From Prosopis cineraria (taxonomy: Eukaryota > Streptophyta > Magnoliopsida > Fabales > Fabaceae), in the NCBI RefSeq assembly GCF_029017545.1, contig NW_026555341.1:38316001-38380000 (forward strand): 64,000 nucleotides of DNA, given 5' to 3'. A program made the translations under genes and the position numbers. Positions 35,051 through 47,180 of the stretch are shown here, one piece after another. Each line of letters begins with the position of its first letter. The stretch's first letter is position 1. The notes under the pieces were generated by a model. That model ran no database searches and was not told the origin of the DNA. It worked only from the letters and a program-made list of their open reading frames with translations.

Positions 35051-37720
35051 TGAATAGTGAAGAGCTGTTAATTGCAAGAGCAAAAACTTAACTGTACATT
35101 AACTAATTAGCTTTTTCTACTAATTCATATGGATTAATTTTATTTTTTTATTGTTTTCTTCTAAGTTTTTCATGTAAGTAATGGTATCGAATCTGATATT
35201 AATTGTAATGATGCTTTAGATCCCTTCTCGTGCATTCAACAGAAATAGGATTTTTATTGCGTGTTTATATTATTATAGTATGTATATATGTGTGTGTATA
35301 TTAAACTAATACTAAATTTGAGTATTTCTATATTCAGTTAGGACCCTCTTAACACACGGATTAAGTGGGTTAGCATATATATATATATATATATATAAAA
35401 TCATTTTTTATTGTTTGATTGTATCCAGATTGATTGTCTTCTTCGTTGCCAAGAGCAACCCAAGGGGGTTTTGCTTCTCTTCTTTTTAGGGGTACTGTGT
35501 GGGAGCTTCCTTCGCATGTACCGTGCCCAACGTTTTCGTTTTTGGGCTCCGGCCCGTTTTGTCAAAAGTAGGGTGTGCGCGCGCGTCAGAATTTTCAAGT
35601 GAAGTTTAAAAAATGATGATGAAGAATAAGTGATTAAAAATTAAGCCATTTATGTTTGATAGAACTGTCTTAATAGCTAATCATATCAATTAGGATTGAG
35701 TATAGTAAAAATGACTAGTCATAATATGGTCTCAACCAAAAAAAAAAAAATCAAATACTCACATTTAGTGATTAGTGTCTCAAACAAGGCATTCTTTTAC
35801 AATAGAATTAAAAAATATTTTTGCTTCTCAACTATTTACTTAAAACATAAACTTACATTACATATAATGTAATTTCAATTTACAACATTTGAAAATGGTA
35901 TATTCTATTGGTAAATTAATTTTAAATGTTAATTGACAAAAATTACAAAAAAATATAAAAAATTATAGAAAATAACTCATAACATTATACATAAATACCC
36001 CATGCTCAGTGCATTATTTTTAAGTATTTAAAGGTAAAATTATACTGCATGTAAATTTAGAATACGAAATATTATTAAACAAATCATTGAGATGCAAAAT
36101 AAATGCCGTTCAATCCTTTACAATATTAAGAGAACATCGCACGTGACATATAAAAATACTTATTACACGAGTATTTTATCTAAGATATAATTCAATCATG
36201 ACTTAAACTTAAGCATGCGACAAATTGAAGACAAAAGTAAAACAGAATGCTTGAAGTTTTTTGGATGAATGTTTCAGAAGCATCGAGAATGAACGTACAT
36301 AAATGCTATATGAATTCGACAGACATACAAAATAAGATTTGAGTGGCCCACACATATAGAAGCTACAGAGGAATAAAAAGGTTGCCTTGTTTGCTGCAAC
36401 AAGAAATACACGTGTAGATGTATTAGAAGCGAAGCAGGCTTAGTGGATGAAATTATGAGGCATGTAATGTGGCACCAACATTTTGCCTCCCCAACTTTCT
36501 TCATGTTCACACTCTTCTTTTCAACCCACCAAACCCCCCCTACCTCTTTTTCATTTCACCATTAAACAACACAGCATGCTGCAAAAGAAGCCTATTCCTC
36601 GCACCAGAACCCTAATTCAAAATTGATCTTAGTAATTAAAAGGAGTTATAACCATTTAAATATGAGATCTTGGATTCTGAGTTCAAGTAAATATAATGCA
36701 AAAGATATATATCTTTGAAAAAATGACTTTCAACTAATGGGGATGTAATCTAATGAAATGAACTTCACATTTATAACATAGCAAGCTAATATTCCAATTG
36801 TTATTAAGAGGAGTATTTGCATCTAATGCCCAACCATGCTTTCAATAAAATTCTCAGAAAAATACTTGTTCACTATTTAAAAAAAAAACTACTCTTGTTT
36901 GAAGCCTAACTCATCTCAAATTTAAATTAGTTAAAACCAGTTTTTAGCAAAAATTACGCCAATTTTATATGCCCAAGTTATTTCTAGTTATGACTATTCA
37001 TCCCTTCAAATATTAGCGTTCTATTACTTTTTGTCAAACAAAATTTAATATGATTAAATTTCATTCATTCACTTGATTGACATTTTTAATAGTTAGAGCT
37101 AGAATTGCTCTATGATTGTCAAAGTATACCGTGTCTCCTAAATTGTTAAGAAAAGATTTGGATACATGGAGGAGACTGTGGCATTCATAGGATTTTTTGA
37201 ATAACAAATGAGCAAATAATGAGAAATATCAATATCCTACTGCACCATTGTGTAGTTGGCCTAATTTTTGATCACCCACGTTCAATAACCATTTATTAAA
37301 TATTTTCCAAAACATCAATATTTTCTTTGTAGAACTGTGGAAGATAGTGCAAGCAACATAAATATCTAATTACCTGCACACACACATGTAGAGATATAAT
37401 AATATACGATGTTCTTATAAAACTCGGGCACTGGTTGAATCACTAAAAGCATGGATGAATCAAAGTTAAGTTATTAGTCTGTTCATGTCTAGTTAAATTG
37501 AGTGACAAAAATTTTATTGGTCACAAAATACTCAGAGATACGCTCATTTTAATAAGTTTATATTGGGTCATTATTCAATCACATGTAATTTATCCCATGA
37601 ACTACGTAGCTACATGCTAACTGACGATCAGTGTGAGGCATACAATTCTTTTTAAAAATCCCAATCATTACACATTGAATATGCCAGGGCCACAACCACC
37701 CCACTAGTGCTTTTTTCCCT
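35051..37720. other. GAD 3' flank and gene-free spacer
   Basis: The GAD 3' UTR probably runs to about 35250. An (AT)n run lies at 35375-35397. A GC-richer island at about 35410-35600 has open frames on both strands (63 and 65 codons) and a GCGCGCGC run, but nothing recognisable. The rest is AT-rich. A stretch near 36630-36740 resembles 26200-26310 (GGAGTTAT..ATTTAAATATGAG), perhaps a SINE-like repeat. Confidence 0.4.
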
Positions 37721-37728
37721 TATATAAA
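37721..37728 (+). promoter_or_regulatory. TATA box of the lipid-transfer-like gene
   Basis: TATATAAA lies 123 bp upstream of the ATG, in a CCCTTATATAAACC context. This fits a short 5' UTR starting near 37750. Confidence 0.65.
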
Positions 37729-37843
37729 CCTTGCCTTATTGGTCCATAGAACCCATCGTGTAACACCATATCTAATTATCTATCTTATCACCATTGATCA
37801 CTGTCAATCAGGCTGCACAAATTCTGAGAGAGAAAACAAAAAC

Positions 37844-38458
37844 ATGGCGTTGAACGTCAGGACTCTCACCGTGACAGTGTTGATGCTCATGCTGGCTTCA
37901 GAGATGCTGCTGCTGGAAGCTGAGGCAGCAGGAGAGTGCGGGAGGACTCCGATAGGGTCCGCCGCGGCCAGCCTGACGCCGTGCCTGGCGGCGACTCGCG
38001 ATGTGAGGGCGAGGGTTTCGCCGGCTTGTTGTGCCAGAGTTAGTGCCATGATTAGGATGTCTCCAAAATGCCTCTGTGCTGTGCTGTTATCACCCATGGC
38101 AAGGCAGGCCAAGATTAATCCTGCCATTGCTGTTACTGTTCCAAAGCGATGCAACATCAGGAACAGGCCCGCAGGCAAGAAATGTGGAAGTAAGTAACCA
38201 CCCATATATTGTTATATGAATCCCATATTAAAAAAATTTCACAAAACAAGTACAGTTTATAAGTACGATAGACTCGGATGCATACGCGTGAATCTAGGTA
38301 TTTTATAATTTATAATCATAAAAAATGATTTGCATATATATATAATGTGTTACATACAACAACATCAGGAACATTTATTCATATACATAATACACTTGAC
38401 TTTAGCCTCATTGCAATTGATAATTCGATATATGTCTGCAGGATACACTGTTCCTTGA
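37844..38458 (+). CDS. DIR1-like non-specific lipid-transfer protein
   Basis: Small secreted eight-cysteine-motif protein (LTP/2S albumin superfamily) that is expected to bind lipids in the apoplast. Exon 1 is 37844-38189 and exon 2 is only 17 nt (38442-38458), adding GRYTVP and the stop. Without it the frame would run into intron sequence. Total 120 residues. An N-terminal hydrophobic signal peptide (about residues 8-28, ending near LEAEA) is followed by Cys32, 47, 62-63, 76, 78, 103 and 114: the C-C-CC-CxC-C-C order. TPCLAATRD, ACCARV, SPKCLCAVLLSP, KINPAIAVTVP and CNIRNRP are characteristic of the DIR1-like/AT5G55450-type clade. An upstream in-frame ATG at 37739 is unlikely, as it would bury the signal peptide and lies only 11 bp after the TATA box. 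Ligand and role in defence signalling are family inference. Confidence 0.88.
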
Positions 38459-40911
38459 AGATCAGAGAGTAACGTAATACAGTATTCAGAGAGGAGATTA
38501 TAGATAGCTCAATAAGTACTGTCATCTCTGCTGCGTTTTCACTTGGAGACTCATCTCTTCAGACACTTATATATATATATATATATATATATATTCTCTA
38601 TTGTTGAGTGGCCGTATTATTGTGTGTCATGTTTGTTATAATAATAATAATTTAAATGGCTATTGTTCCTTTATCCACTTAGTTTCCTCTGTTCTGGTAT
38701 GATTTAATATGACTTTATACCTACGTGGGCCCACTGTATTACAGAAACTTTAATGAATAAGCTGTATTTTTTTTACAATTTATAAATAGTTTGATTTTAA
38801 TTTCTAGAAATTTTATATCTTTCAAAAATTAGTGCTACTATTGCACAACAAATTAACTCATGAGAACATATTTGATACATAAATAGAATTCATACTTCCC
38901 TCAAATCCCACATCAAACCTTATGCTTTATCCCTACTAATGCTGATAGAATCTACTCCTCATACTTGTAAAAAATAACCTTCTACTCCATAGCGGCTAAA
39001 ATATAAGTAAAGGGCAAGGATTTTTCACTGATGAATGGTCAGGATGTATTTTGCAAAATGTTGTAGGCAAAATTAATTATTAAATCTATTCAATTGAAAA
39101 GTTGGTAAGATTTAATGGGTTTGACCAAAGGACACTTGGTTCAACTAATTGAGAGAGTTGAATCAGTTTATCTTAAATTTAAGTTTAAATTTTAAAATAT
39201 ACAGTCTCACTAGATAAATACATCAAAAATAGTTTTGAGTTGCCCTTGCAGCTATCATTGGTAATAATAGTCTAACATAATTGGGGGTGCAAATTTGTTT
39301 GGACATGAGGTAATAGTATTTTCAAGTTTTCTAAGATGATGAAAGCTTGAATTTAAAAAAGAAAAAATAGATGGGGCTGCACGGGATGCAGTCCAGGGCC
39401 CGATAGGAAAACAACAGTCCAGACTCCAGAATGGGATTGTGGGCCCAACCCAGCATAAGATGGGACTGTCGTACATACGTCACGTGCTCCCATCCCCTCC
39501 TGCTCGGAATCTTCTCGTGGTTCTTGTTGATGCAAAAATGCAGGAGCTGAATTTTCTCCTCTACAGAAGAGAGCAGAAGAGAAATCAATATAAGTCTGAA
39601 TTGTTAAATTGACTTTAAAAATATAAATTTTGTAACTTTTAAAAATATAAGTTTAATTTAAATGATTCAAATTTGTAATGAAGAATCAATGGAAGGAAAA
39701 AACAACAAAGAAAAACCCAATCCAAAATTGCACGGCCTCTTCCACTCTTGCCCCTACTGCTTTATGTACGACTTGTCTGCATGTGTAAGGGGACCAGCCA
39801 GGCAGCCAAAATGTAAGAAATTATTTTGTATCATTCGGATCTTGCACAGCTACAACAATATATATAAATATAAATATTCATTAAAAGTTCATCCCAACAA
39901 TTCTCTGATGAATCGGCCAATGGTATGATCTTCAAATATACTATTATTTAATATCCAAATCCTGAGTTTATATATCTATACTATTCTGTGTGTGCTTATG
40001 TACGTATATCTCTCTGCAATTTTCTTCTCATGTTCTCAAGAGTCCCATGACACTTGATTGACCTCACTTCACATGTAAGTTTAAAAAAAAATTTATCTTA
40101 AAAAACTAACTTTTTAAATGATAAACTCCTTTAAATTTATAAATTTCAGCTTTTTTCGGATGAGAATTCTACTTATAATATATATACGGTTGAACACTTG
40201 AATGTAATTAATCTCAACCATGAGAAAAGACATAAAATCAATTAGAGATCAAGTTTTATATGGTTATTAATTTTATCATTTAAATTTAATTTTTATCAAT
40301 TTAATCCCTTATCTTTTATTAAATTATTACATGGGTTTTTCAAGTTTTAAAATACAAATTAATTTTTAAAATAATTCAATATGTAAAGCATGTTAATAAT
40401 TTAACATGTATATGTAATTAAATTAAAATAAATTAACTCTTAAGTCAATAGTTTTTTTATCAATATAGTTTTTTGACAATTTGTTTTCTTTTGTTTCTTT
40501 TTTTAATTTTAAAGTATTTTTTACCTTATATAAATTAATCCACGTGGCTGTTATCAATATTATGTTAATCATATTAGTAAATTTTAACAATTTTACTTCA
40601 TATTTAAGTTATAAGAATCAAATTAATAATTAAAATAAATTTAAAAAATTAAATTAATAAAAATTAAACTTAAAAAATTAAATTAATAACCAAATAATGA
40701 GGAGCTAAAAATTAAATTACCTAAATCAATTACATAAGGAAACTTCCCCCTCTGCCAGTGAAATTTTTGCTTCCACGCAGCCACGCCTGGAGCATATATA
40801 TTGTCGATTACTTCATACATGCTTCCATATTCACTACATTGATTACTCTTCATACATGCTCAAACTAAATCATAATAATTAAGAGTCAACTAAAACTTAA
40901 TTACTGCATGC
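38459..40911. other. Spacer with no supported gene
   Basis: The lipid-transfer gene's 3' UTR extends perhaps to about 38650 and contains an (AT)n run at 38569-38594. The short frames at 39255-39928 show no family similarity. AT-rich sequence at 40260-40690 has recurrent AATTAATAAT and TTTAATCCCTTATCTTT phrases like those in other intergenic parts. Confidence 0.4.
38569..38594. repeat. (AT)n microsatellite
   Basis: About thirteen uninterrupted AT units lie 110 bp after the lipid-transfer gene stop codon, probably in the 3' UTR. Confidence 0.9.
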
Positions 40912-42129
40912 TTAATCCTGTTTGATGAAGGAAACAAGACGACAGAACATGGCAAGAGCACTCTCACAGCTTGGTTTGTACATGTGGAACACATGGCCTT
41001 CCTCTTTCGTCTCCATCACCTCCAGATCTCCACAAAACCCATTTCTCTGCAACACTTCTTTGTAGTACCATCCTCTGTCCTTCAGCAAATCCTTCTCTGC
41101 AACACAAACAAGCACCCTCTTACAGCCTATCTTCCCTATATTCGGATCCTTCTCCGGGTTAATCAACGGATCATCGGATCCCGATGTGGTCGGGCAGGCA
41201 AATCGCCATAGATTATCCGCCTTCGCTGCAGATTCAGCGTCCTTCAACTCGCATCCAATTCGTTCCACTCCCCAGAAATAAGGGTGCACTAGAGCAATGG
41301 CTTCCAGTTCCACACCTGGCGGTTTCTCCAACCCGATCCGAATCGCCATGTGGTGAGCGAGGTTCGCGCCCGCACTGTCCCCAGCTAAGAACACCTTCCC
41401 CAAATCGGCGTGACGATTCAACCACTCGTCGGGGCCGTTGCCGGCGGAATGGGAAGCTACCCATTTCAGAGCAGTCCATGAATCTTCATGGGCGGTCGGA
41501 ACCGGGTGCTCAGGCGCCCTCCGGTAGTGGACGGAGACGCCGATGACGTTGGCCTGAGAAGCAAGAGCGTTGACGTAGTTGTGGTAGTTCTGGGAGAATG
41601 GGGTTTCGATGCAGAAGGCACCGCCATGGAAGTAAACAAGAAGAGGGAATCTCTGATCTGGGTTTGTAATTTTGGGAAGGAAAATCCTGGCAGATACGCC
41701 GTCGTCTTTAGAAATCACGACGTCTTTGGACTCGACATCGGTGACAGGGTCGAAGCACGGAGGAACAACCTCTTCGCCGGCGAGTCTCTCTATACGACCG
41801 TCTTTGTAGACTTTCATGATGGGAGAGAGGTCGTAGGCGAGCTGGTCGGAGTCGGTAGAGCTAGTGGAAGAATCCATGGTGGAAAGCTGAGAGGCAGTAG
41901 AAGCAGAATGAGATGGGTTCGAGAGTTTTAGAGAGGGAAGACGAGGACGAGGAAGCTTGTGAGAGAGAATGGGAAGAGATGATGAAGCGGATGAATGGCT
42001 GAGAAAAGCATTGGAGAATAGATAGCTTGGATGAGTGTGTACAGTGAAAAGTGTCTTCATCGCCGTCATCTCTCTCGTTGGTTGGATGGAAAATGGGAGA
42101 AGGATTTTAGTAAAGTCTGATCTGATCAT
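40912..42129 (-). CDS. Carboxylesterase, plant CXE family, with N-terminal extension
   Basis: Alpha/beta-hydrolase of the HSL-like plant carboxylesterase family (CXE12/13-like; also the family of 2-hydroxyisoflavanone dehydratase). Intronless, 405 residues. The oxyanion hole is HGG at residues 168-170 in LLVYFHGGAFC. The nucleophile is Ser252 in GDSAG. Asp347 (VAEKDLLKDRG) and His379 (EEGHVF) complete the triad, spaced 32 residues apart as in characterised members. Ser at the nucleophile position favours esterase over the Thr-bearing dehydratases. The catalytic domain starts near Met85 (ATG at 41877), where related proteins usually begin. The preceding 84 residues are rich in Ser, Pro, Leu and basic residues and nearly free of acidic ones, resembling a plastid transit peptide. 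Alternative starts are Met21 (42069) and Met24 (42060). The first ATG is used because the frame is open throughout. The physiological substrate cannot be told. Confidence 0.92.
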   Translation of the reverse strand: MIRSDFTKILLPFSIQPTREMTAMKTLFTVHTHPSYLFSNAFLSHSSASSSLPILSHKLPRPRLPSLKLSNPSHSASTASQLSTMDSSTSSTDSDQLAYDLSPIMKVYKDGRIERLAGEEVVPPCFDPVTDVESKDVVISKDDGVSARIFLPKITNPDQRFPLLVYFHGGAFCIETPFSQNYHNYVNALASQANVIGVSVHYRRAPEHPVPTAHEDSWTALKWVASHSAGNGPDEWLNRHADLGKVFLAGDSAGANLAHHMAIRIGLEKPPGVELEAIALVHPYFWGVERIGCELKDAESAAKADNLWRFACPTTSGSDDPLINPEKDPNIGKIGCKRVLVCVAEKDLLKDRGWYYKEVLQRNGFCGDLEVMETKEEGHVFHMYKPSCESALAMFCRLVSFIKQD

Positions 42130-42158
42130 GTGGAACTGTGATTATTAATCTCAAAGTG

Positions 42159-42275
42159 TTATGTCATTTATGTACACGTGTTTAATACTCCAATTTTTCA
42201 TCTCTTATGTCATTTACATACACTTGTTCAATCATCTTTTTTATGCCATTCACATAATCTTATTTATTTATTTTA
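42159..42275. promoter_or_regulatory. Tandem repeats with a G-box upstream of the carboxylesterase
   Basis: Three imperfect units each begin TTATG(T/C)CATT(T/C)A: 42159-42204, 42205-42240 and 42241-42275. Only the gene-proximal unit carries CACGTG (42175-42180); the second has CACTTG at the same place. The repeats lie within 30-150 bp of the first ATG, so they probably fall in the core promoter or 5' leader. Confidence 0.5.
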
Positions 42276-45200
42276 TATTATTTTTATATTGAGTATTAGT
42301 GCAATCTAGTTTGAGACATGATCAATCATTAAATATAGGTATTTTTTTCAGAGAGAATTCAAACCTTAATTCTTCATCTTGTAAAGAGTTAATTTCTTTT
42401 TCTAAATCCAACCCTTATTAATTATTTTCATATACTATTTTTTGTGGCCATAAATTTAAAAAATAATAGGTGCAAAATTAGTTTTTGACTTACATCAATT
42501 TGGATCATCCATATCAAAGTTAAACTTTGTAGATTTAATATAATTTTAATTTTTTAAATCATTAAAATAAATTATGACTTTTGAACGGCTTAAATTAAAT
42601 CCCTTGGTAATGATAGGAATCAAAGTGATCCTGTACTGATATTGGAACACAAGAAGAAGGAGTAACCACCAGGGCTCCGTTGCGATCATTAATCATTCTA
42701 AACCACAACAATTTAGACAAAGTACTTTGATTATGCATGATGACTACGGAGCATAGAGTCAACCATAACTATTTCAACATCTAAAAATTATGTAGAAAAT
42801 ACATTTTAATAAAATGGGATCTCAAAAATAATTCAAATTTGAAAATAAGAATTTAGGACTTTTTAAAACATTTAAAATCAGAGTATCAACAGCTCAAAAG
42901 CATGAAAAGAACTTTAAGCAACTACAAAAGCATGAGAAAAACTTTAAACATAAAACAAGTTAAATAGGAGCCAAAAAGTTATTTTAACAAATCAAGACAT
43001 GTTTGCTACAGCCAAGCACTCATCTACTATGACTTATGGCACAAAGGCCATAGGCTTAGTTTGTCACAACAAGACAAGCAATCACATCCATTGCAGCCAA
43101 TTGAACATTCTGTTGCAATATACATGAGTTAATAGCATAGATTTGATAGCAAAAATAGTCTAACATTTGAAGTACCTAATTTCTAGCTTGGATCTCCAAT
43201 TAAAATGATCCAAACATCCACAAGTAAACAATTAAATACTCTAGCTAATAACTCCAATTATGCCTTAATTTGGCACCAAATGGGGATTTTGGATGCTTGG
43301 GACTTTATGCACCCACATATTACTATATTCTCAAATCAACCATGTGCCATCATCCAACCCATAGTCATTAACCAAGATAACAACCATACATAAACTATAT
43401 CCATAATAAAAATGCCAAGACTCCACATGCATTAAGGATTCAATCATAATCTTACATCACACACTTTCTAAATTAGCTCCCACCATAAAAGCATAGGAAA
43501 GCCATAATAAGGATTACCCAAATCAACAATTAAGCTTATGCAAATGCAATATACACAATTACAAACCCCTAATATTGGCAATAACAAGTATTCAATGACA
43601 AAAGGGTTAAGGAAAAAAAATGCACCAAAAGTTTTTTGAAAGGAGCACTAGATATCTTTACTTTTTAGTTGGAGCAATATTGCCTTGAAAGTTTCAAAAA
43701 GGGTGCAATTTTACCTTGTCATTAGGGTTGACCATTTTCATTTGGCAAGTATTAACCACCTAGCTTTTTTTCTTAAAAAAAAAAAGGAAGAGATAGCTGG
43801 ACCTCTCTCTTTTTTACTTCTACTTCTCTATCCCTTCCTCCCTAAGCCTATTCCGCCTCTTTCTAGCTTCTGCTTATCATCCTCATTGTCAGAGTCCTAA
43901 CTAGAGCCTTCATCGCTTGTTGTTACTATGGTCCTTATGGCATTGACCTAAAACTACTCGACACATTCCCTATCTTGACCCACTCCACAATCACATGCTT
44001 CCAACTCTAGCAAATCCCCCTACATTGTGCAGTGTACTTGAGCTATTTCACTCACTAAGACTCTATGGTGTGGCCCAGACTCGATTTTGACTAGTGGATT
44101 TTTTAGCAATGGCTTCAACGTTGTCATTGGCAGTGGTGTTAATAGTTGGCATGTTATTTCAACAATATGAGTAGGATAAGAGGAGGTCATCTTTCATTGA
44201 TGAAGTTAAGTTATCGCCTTATCAGTGATGAAAGCAATTTATAGGAGATGAAATTTAATTTTTTAAAGGTAATCAAAAATTCTTTTTAAGGGGTAATTTC
44301 TACAAATAATCAATAACTTGCTTTACAAATTTAGGATAGAGAAGCTATTCATTCATATCTTTGAGGAGAAGAAGCAAACCATTGATAAGGTCACCATTTT
44401 TAGTGTCATCTATTCAACCAACACCTTGTCTCTAAACTCCTTATCGATGGAATCATCCCTCCTCCATGGCTATCCAACCCTATGCTTACCTCACTTAACT
44501 TAGATCCCAAAGGTAATGCTTCATCTCCTTTCTTAGAAACAATTTCTTCTTTCTTCTTCTCTCAGTGCCCTTAACTTGGACTTATTAAACTTGACATTAG
44601 TGTTTTTAAGATCACAATATGGATTTGGTAGTTTGTAGATTCATGAATAGAAGCTAGTTGGATTCTAGAGGCATGGGGTTATTTCTTCTTCTGTTCTTAG
44701 TCTTTATAAATGTCTTTTCCTCCGCTACTCCAATTTCATTTGATTTCTTACTGTCAAAGGTGTGAAAGGTGTGAATTCTTGTTTTGATTTTTGTAATAAA
44801 GAATTTAAATTAGATAATGAGAGTATCTGTGATTTCTTGATTGAGTTTTGAGTTGAATAAATTAGTGGAAGAACACACCCACATGCTTATGCCACCTTGA
44901 ATAAATCAGGTTTTAAGTTGAACTCAAGCATCTGTTCTTGATCAGATTCTAGGTTGAATAAATCTATTAAAGAACAATCAAGTTCTTAGCTTGTAGCAAT
45001 TGAGGTATTTAATTTGTTCATAGGTTCCTTAGATTTCATGGGTCTTATATTGGGATATTTCTCTTCTCCTGAAACTATTATTAACTCATTCTTCTTCTTC
45101 TTCTTCTTTGTCTTTTTACATTTTAGATTAAATACTTCAATTTCTTAGTTTGTGCAAAAAGATAAAACTATTCAACAATATGGGTCATCTTTGTTCAATG

Positions 45201-46559
45201 ATTATTTAATGGATAATGCCATAACCAATTTCTAAATGCTTCTTGATGAATCACGATTGATTGATAAGTAGGGTCATTAGCATTTAAACTTATGTTTTTC
45301 TTTTCTATACCTAGGTTTCAAGAAATTTATAGGTTTTCATTATTATCCCCATGGTGGGAAGAGGTGTCGCTAGAGAACTCATAATTGTTTAAGGAGAGAG
45401 ATGAGGAATAAGAGAGATAATAAGAAGTTTGAAAGGCCTTTTTTCTTTAGAAAAAAATCAAGTGGATGCCAACAACGAAAGTGAGATTATACAATCTCAA
45501 TAACAAAGGCTTATAAAATCAAGTATATAAAAGTATGGCAAATACTAGTACTTAAGGCAAGAAATTACAATTAACAATCTTTCAATATTCAGCATATATC
45601 ATAAGACCATTAATCATTAATCACAAGGCATATAATACAATGATGATAATTATGCATGATCATATGCATTCCATCCTCATTCCTATTCTTATATTTTATG
45701 ACTGAATCCACGAGCTATTAAATCATATAAGACTAAACTATGTGATCGGATTAGACTCGCTCTCAAATTATGAGGGGTTACTCAACCAAGGTACCTCCTT
45801 TCCACTTTTGGACCATGAATTTTCTCCTTCTTGAATATAGGGGTGTCATAGTTGCCATAACCCACACCATCCCTTATAGGAAATTGATGATCCTAGATAA
45901 GTATGCTCACATATGCCATCCTCGAGAGATAATGAACAAAAACGCATTGTAATCAAATATGTCAATCATCGTGCATAAATCTCAATGGTGGCTACACCAT
46001 GTGGATTTTTTGTAATGTCTTTACTTGTTCGAGTGAACTTGTACTCATCCATGATCATGCAACATACTCATTATTCAATCACATGTCATAACTGCAAACT
46101 TAATTAACTTATCTTATAATCAAGCGTATACTATCAAGCCTAGAATACATAACCAATATTAGAATGTTATACCTATATCATAAGCTCACACTTATTGATA
46201 TATTATCAACATATACTTTAACAATTTTGTTCATGCACAATATCACCCTATCAAGTCATATATTTATACTTAATTCTTAAGATTGTGCCATAAACATCAA
46301 ATTACTTAATCACATATCTACATCTTCATACACATGCTCATTATTTCACATGCCATAATCAATATTTATTAAAATTTCAATAGTCACAATGTCATCATCA
46401 CATCATGTTTACTAACCACACAATCCAAACCAAATCAATCATTCTATTTCGTCATCAATAAACTCATAACCATATATCACATAATGCTTAATAATCATTA
46501 ATAACATGCTTACATATTCACATCATCATTTTTATCATAATCAATAACATACAACTCAT
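42276..46559. other. Long gene-free stretch
   Basis: I see no gene. Scattered open frames (43205-43393, 43685-43900, 44318-44503, 45770-45952) have no recognisable motifs and low-complexity composition. A TTC trinucleotide run is at about 45091-45108. From about 45540 to 46560 the sequence is rich in CATAATCAT and CATATATCA-type phrases, a compositionally uniform block that may be decayed repeat. Confidence 0.4.
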
Positions 46560-47180
46560 AATTGCAAATAAAAATTATTTACAAGAACTTAATTCTCAAT
46601 TACCTTCACATTTAGGCTACCACCCCAAGAGTATAATTTGAATTCCAAAGGAGCTTTCCAATAAATCCAATGAGTTATGAAATAGTTAATCTACAATTAA
46701 TAATTAACAAACATCATTAATGACTAATCATCCTTAATTAACCGTAATCACAATTAAGGCCTAAAGTACTTATTAAGCCTGATTAAGCCAAAATAACCCT
46801 AAAGCTTATTTCCAATAACTTTTTTAACATTCATTAAACTTAATAAACATTATTAGCTTGCCTTATTAGCTTAATCTAACCTAAAACAACTCTAGGGTTT
46901 TGGATTGAAATACTCCCTTATGACAACTATTATCAAAACAACCTAAATAACACTTATTTAACTTTTAATAACTCATAAAATTCAAACTCCATGGCAGGAG
47001 TTGCTTTAAATTCAAACCCTAACCTTAATCATTACTAAAACTTGCTTAAAGAGGATATTAGAGGGTAGGAGATGGATTAAAAGTATTACCTTAATTGATT
47101 ATGAGTTAGAATCCATGCCTTAGTTATGGAGGAGTCAAAACCCTAATAGAGCTGAAGAAAATCACCTAAAACTCATAAAA
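46560..47180. repeat. Dispersed repeat copy 2, possibly LTR-derived
   Basis: Partner of 23500-24110 in the same orientation. It contains CTACCACCCCAAGAGTATAA, GGAGCTTTCCAATAAATCC, TACAATTAATAATTAACAAA and a TTAATTAACC-rich tail, in the same order as the other copy. It is diverged and non-coding. Confidence 0.4.

Noticed and set aside
35401..35602. Open frames of 63 and 65 codons in a GC-richer patch after GAD
   Set aside because: Open on both strands with no similarity or start context; probably chance.
37739..37843. Upstream in-frame ATG extending the lipid-transfer protein by 35 residues
   Set aside because: It lies 11 bp after the TATA box and would place the signal peptide internally.
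41184..41931. 120- and 147-codon plus-strand frames
   Set aside because: They are antisense shadows of the GC-richer carboxylesterase coding sequence.
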